From: Pseudomaricurvus sp965662505
Lineage (GTDB): Bacteria > Pseudomonadota > Gammaproteobacteria > Pseudomonadales > Cellvibrionaceae
Direction of reading: 5' to 3'
DNA length: 40,211 nt
Assembly (NCBI RefSeq): GCF_965662505.1
Contig: NZ_CBFIHX010000018.1
Location: forward strand, 1-40,211
Under the pieces are notes generated by a model. It saw only the letters and a program-made list of their open reading frames with translations. It ran no database searches and was not told where the DNA came from. Each line of letters opens with the position of its first letter. The stretch's first letter is position 1. This document shows, one piece after another, positions 39,765 through 40,211 of the stretch. The translations under genes were made by a program, and so were the position numbers.

Positions 39765-40211
39765 TTGATCGACAGCCATTGCCACTTTGATTTTGAAGTC
39801 TTCGATGAGGATCGCAATCATATCCTTCAGGATTGCGCAGCGGCTGGGGTGACTGGCATTCTCATACCAGGAACTCATCCCGGTCAGTGGGCGCCCTTGC
39901 TGGAATTAGTGACACAACCGGATCTGGTCTGTGATCTCTGGGCGGCTGCCGGTTGGCACCCCTGGTGGGTGGCGGATTCTGATGCGGATGTGGAACAGGA
40001 ATCCAGTCTCACTGAACACGGATTTAAGGAGCGTCTGGCTCACCACCTGCGTCACCCACGGGTTGTGGCAGTGGGTGAATGCGGGCTGGACGGCAGTATT
40101 GAAAAGCCAGTCGTCGAGCAAACCCCCGTTTTCGAGTGGCAAGTACAATTGGCAGAAGAGTTTAATCGGCCTCTGATTTTGCACGCTCACAAGGCGCATA
40201 ACGAGGTGTTG
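39765..40211 (+). CDS. TatD-family metal-dependent hydrolase (N-terminal part)
   Basis: Partial gene running off the window end, 149 residues present. The start is TTG 39765, with GAGG (39754-39757) seven bases upstream. The N-terminus IDSHCHFDFEVFDEDR carries the metal-binding HxH of the TatD family, followed by AAAGWHPWW, the metal-ligand Glu in VAVGECGLDG, and the FEWQVQLAEEFNRPLILHAHKAHNEV segment with another metal His. Family members are Mg-dependent 3-prime exonucleases or D-aminoacyl-tRNA deacylase-like proteins. It probably shares the rimO transcript. Confidence 0.9.
   Translation, partial: MIDSHCHFDFEVFDEDRNHILQDCAAAGVTGILIPGTHPGQWAPLLELVTQPDLVCDLWAAAGWHPWWVADSDADVEQESSLTEHGFKERLAHHLRHPRVVAVGECGLDGSIEKPVVEQTPVFEWQVQLAEEFNRPLILHAHKAHNEVL

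Noticed and set aside
38817..39878. Minus-strand open frame of 353 codons
   Set aside because: It is antisense to rimO and its cluster-binding motifs; a shadow of codon bias.

Overview
The window looks like chromosomal DNA of a free-living Gammaproteobacterium from the Pseudomonas/Cellvibrio side of the class. GC content is moderate, the housekeeping proteins read as close relatives of Pseudomonas proteins, and two blocks follow conserved gammaproteobacterial gene order. I see no phage, transposase, plasmid or CRISPR signature. The assignment is inferred from protein resemblance and synteny; a 16S or marker-gene comparison would settle it.

Region 1 (1-14.4 kb, plus strand) is a classic information-processing block: the end of ftsH, folP, glmM, tpiA, secG, tRNA-Leu(GAG), initiator tRNA-fMet, rimP, nusA, infB, rbfA, truB, rpsO and pnp. 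A near-consensus promoter precedes tRNA-fMet, and two intrinsic terminators lie between that tRNA and rimP. rpsO and pnp each have a strong terminator, and pnp has a long leader that can fold.

Region 2 (14.4-25.3 kb) is mixed in orientation. It holds purU, an OmpA-like glycine-zipper envelope protein, a DUF2750 protein, a small PA3496-like protein, an HdfR-like LysR regulator, a small lipoprotein, rimK with an M14-type deacylase, a CorA transporter, an uncharacterised radical SAM protein, an orphan 110-residue protein, a gamma-carbonic anhydrase, a SpoIIAA-like protein and a two-CBS protein.

Region 3 (25.3-34.9 kb) resembles the Pseudomonas cca/ycgB-yeaH-yeaG neighbourhood: a pteridine-reductase-type SDR, cca, then the spoVR, yeaH (DUF444) and prkA stress operon. 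Inserted between cca and spoVR is a two-component module. It consists of a receiver-kinase hybrid with a degenerate receiver, and a divergent regulator with an N-terminal MerR/excisionase-like HTH and a C-terminal receiver. The gap between these two genes contains a candidate small RNA of about 137 nt on the minus strand, with its own TTGACA-18-TATTAT promoter and an intrinsic terminator. Two inverted copies of a 16-base motif (13 of 16 identical) overlap or flank the promoters there. This is the best candidate in the window for an undescribed regulatory system.

Region 4 (34.9-40.2 kb) has galE, a long-chain acyl-CoA synthetase-like protein, rimO and the start of a TatD-family hydrolase cut by the window end.
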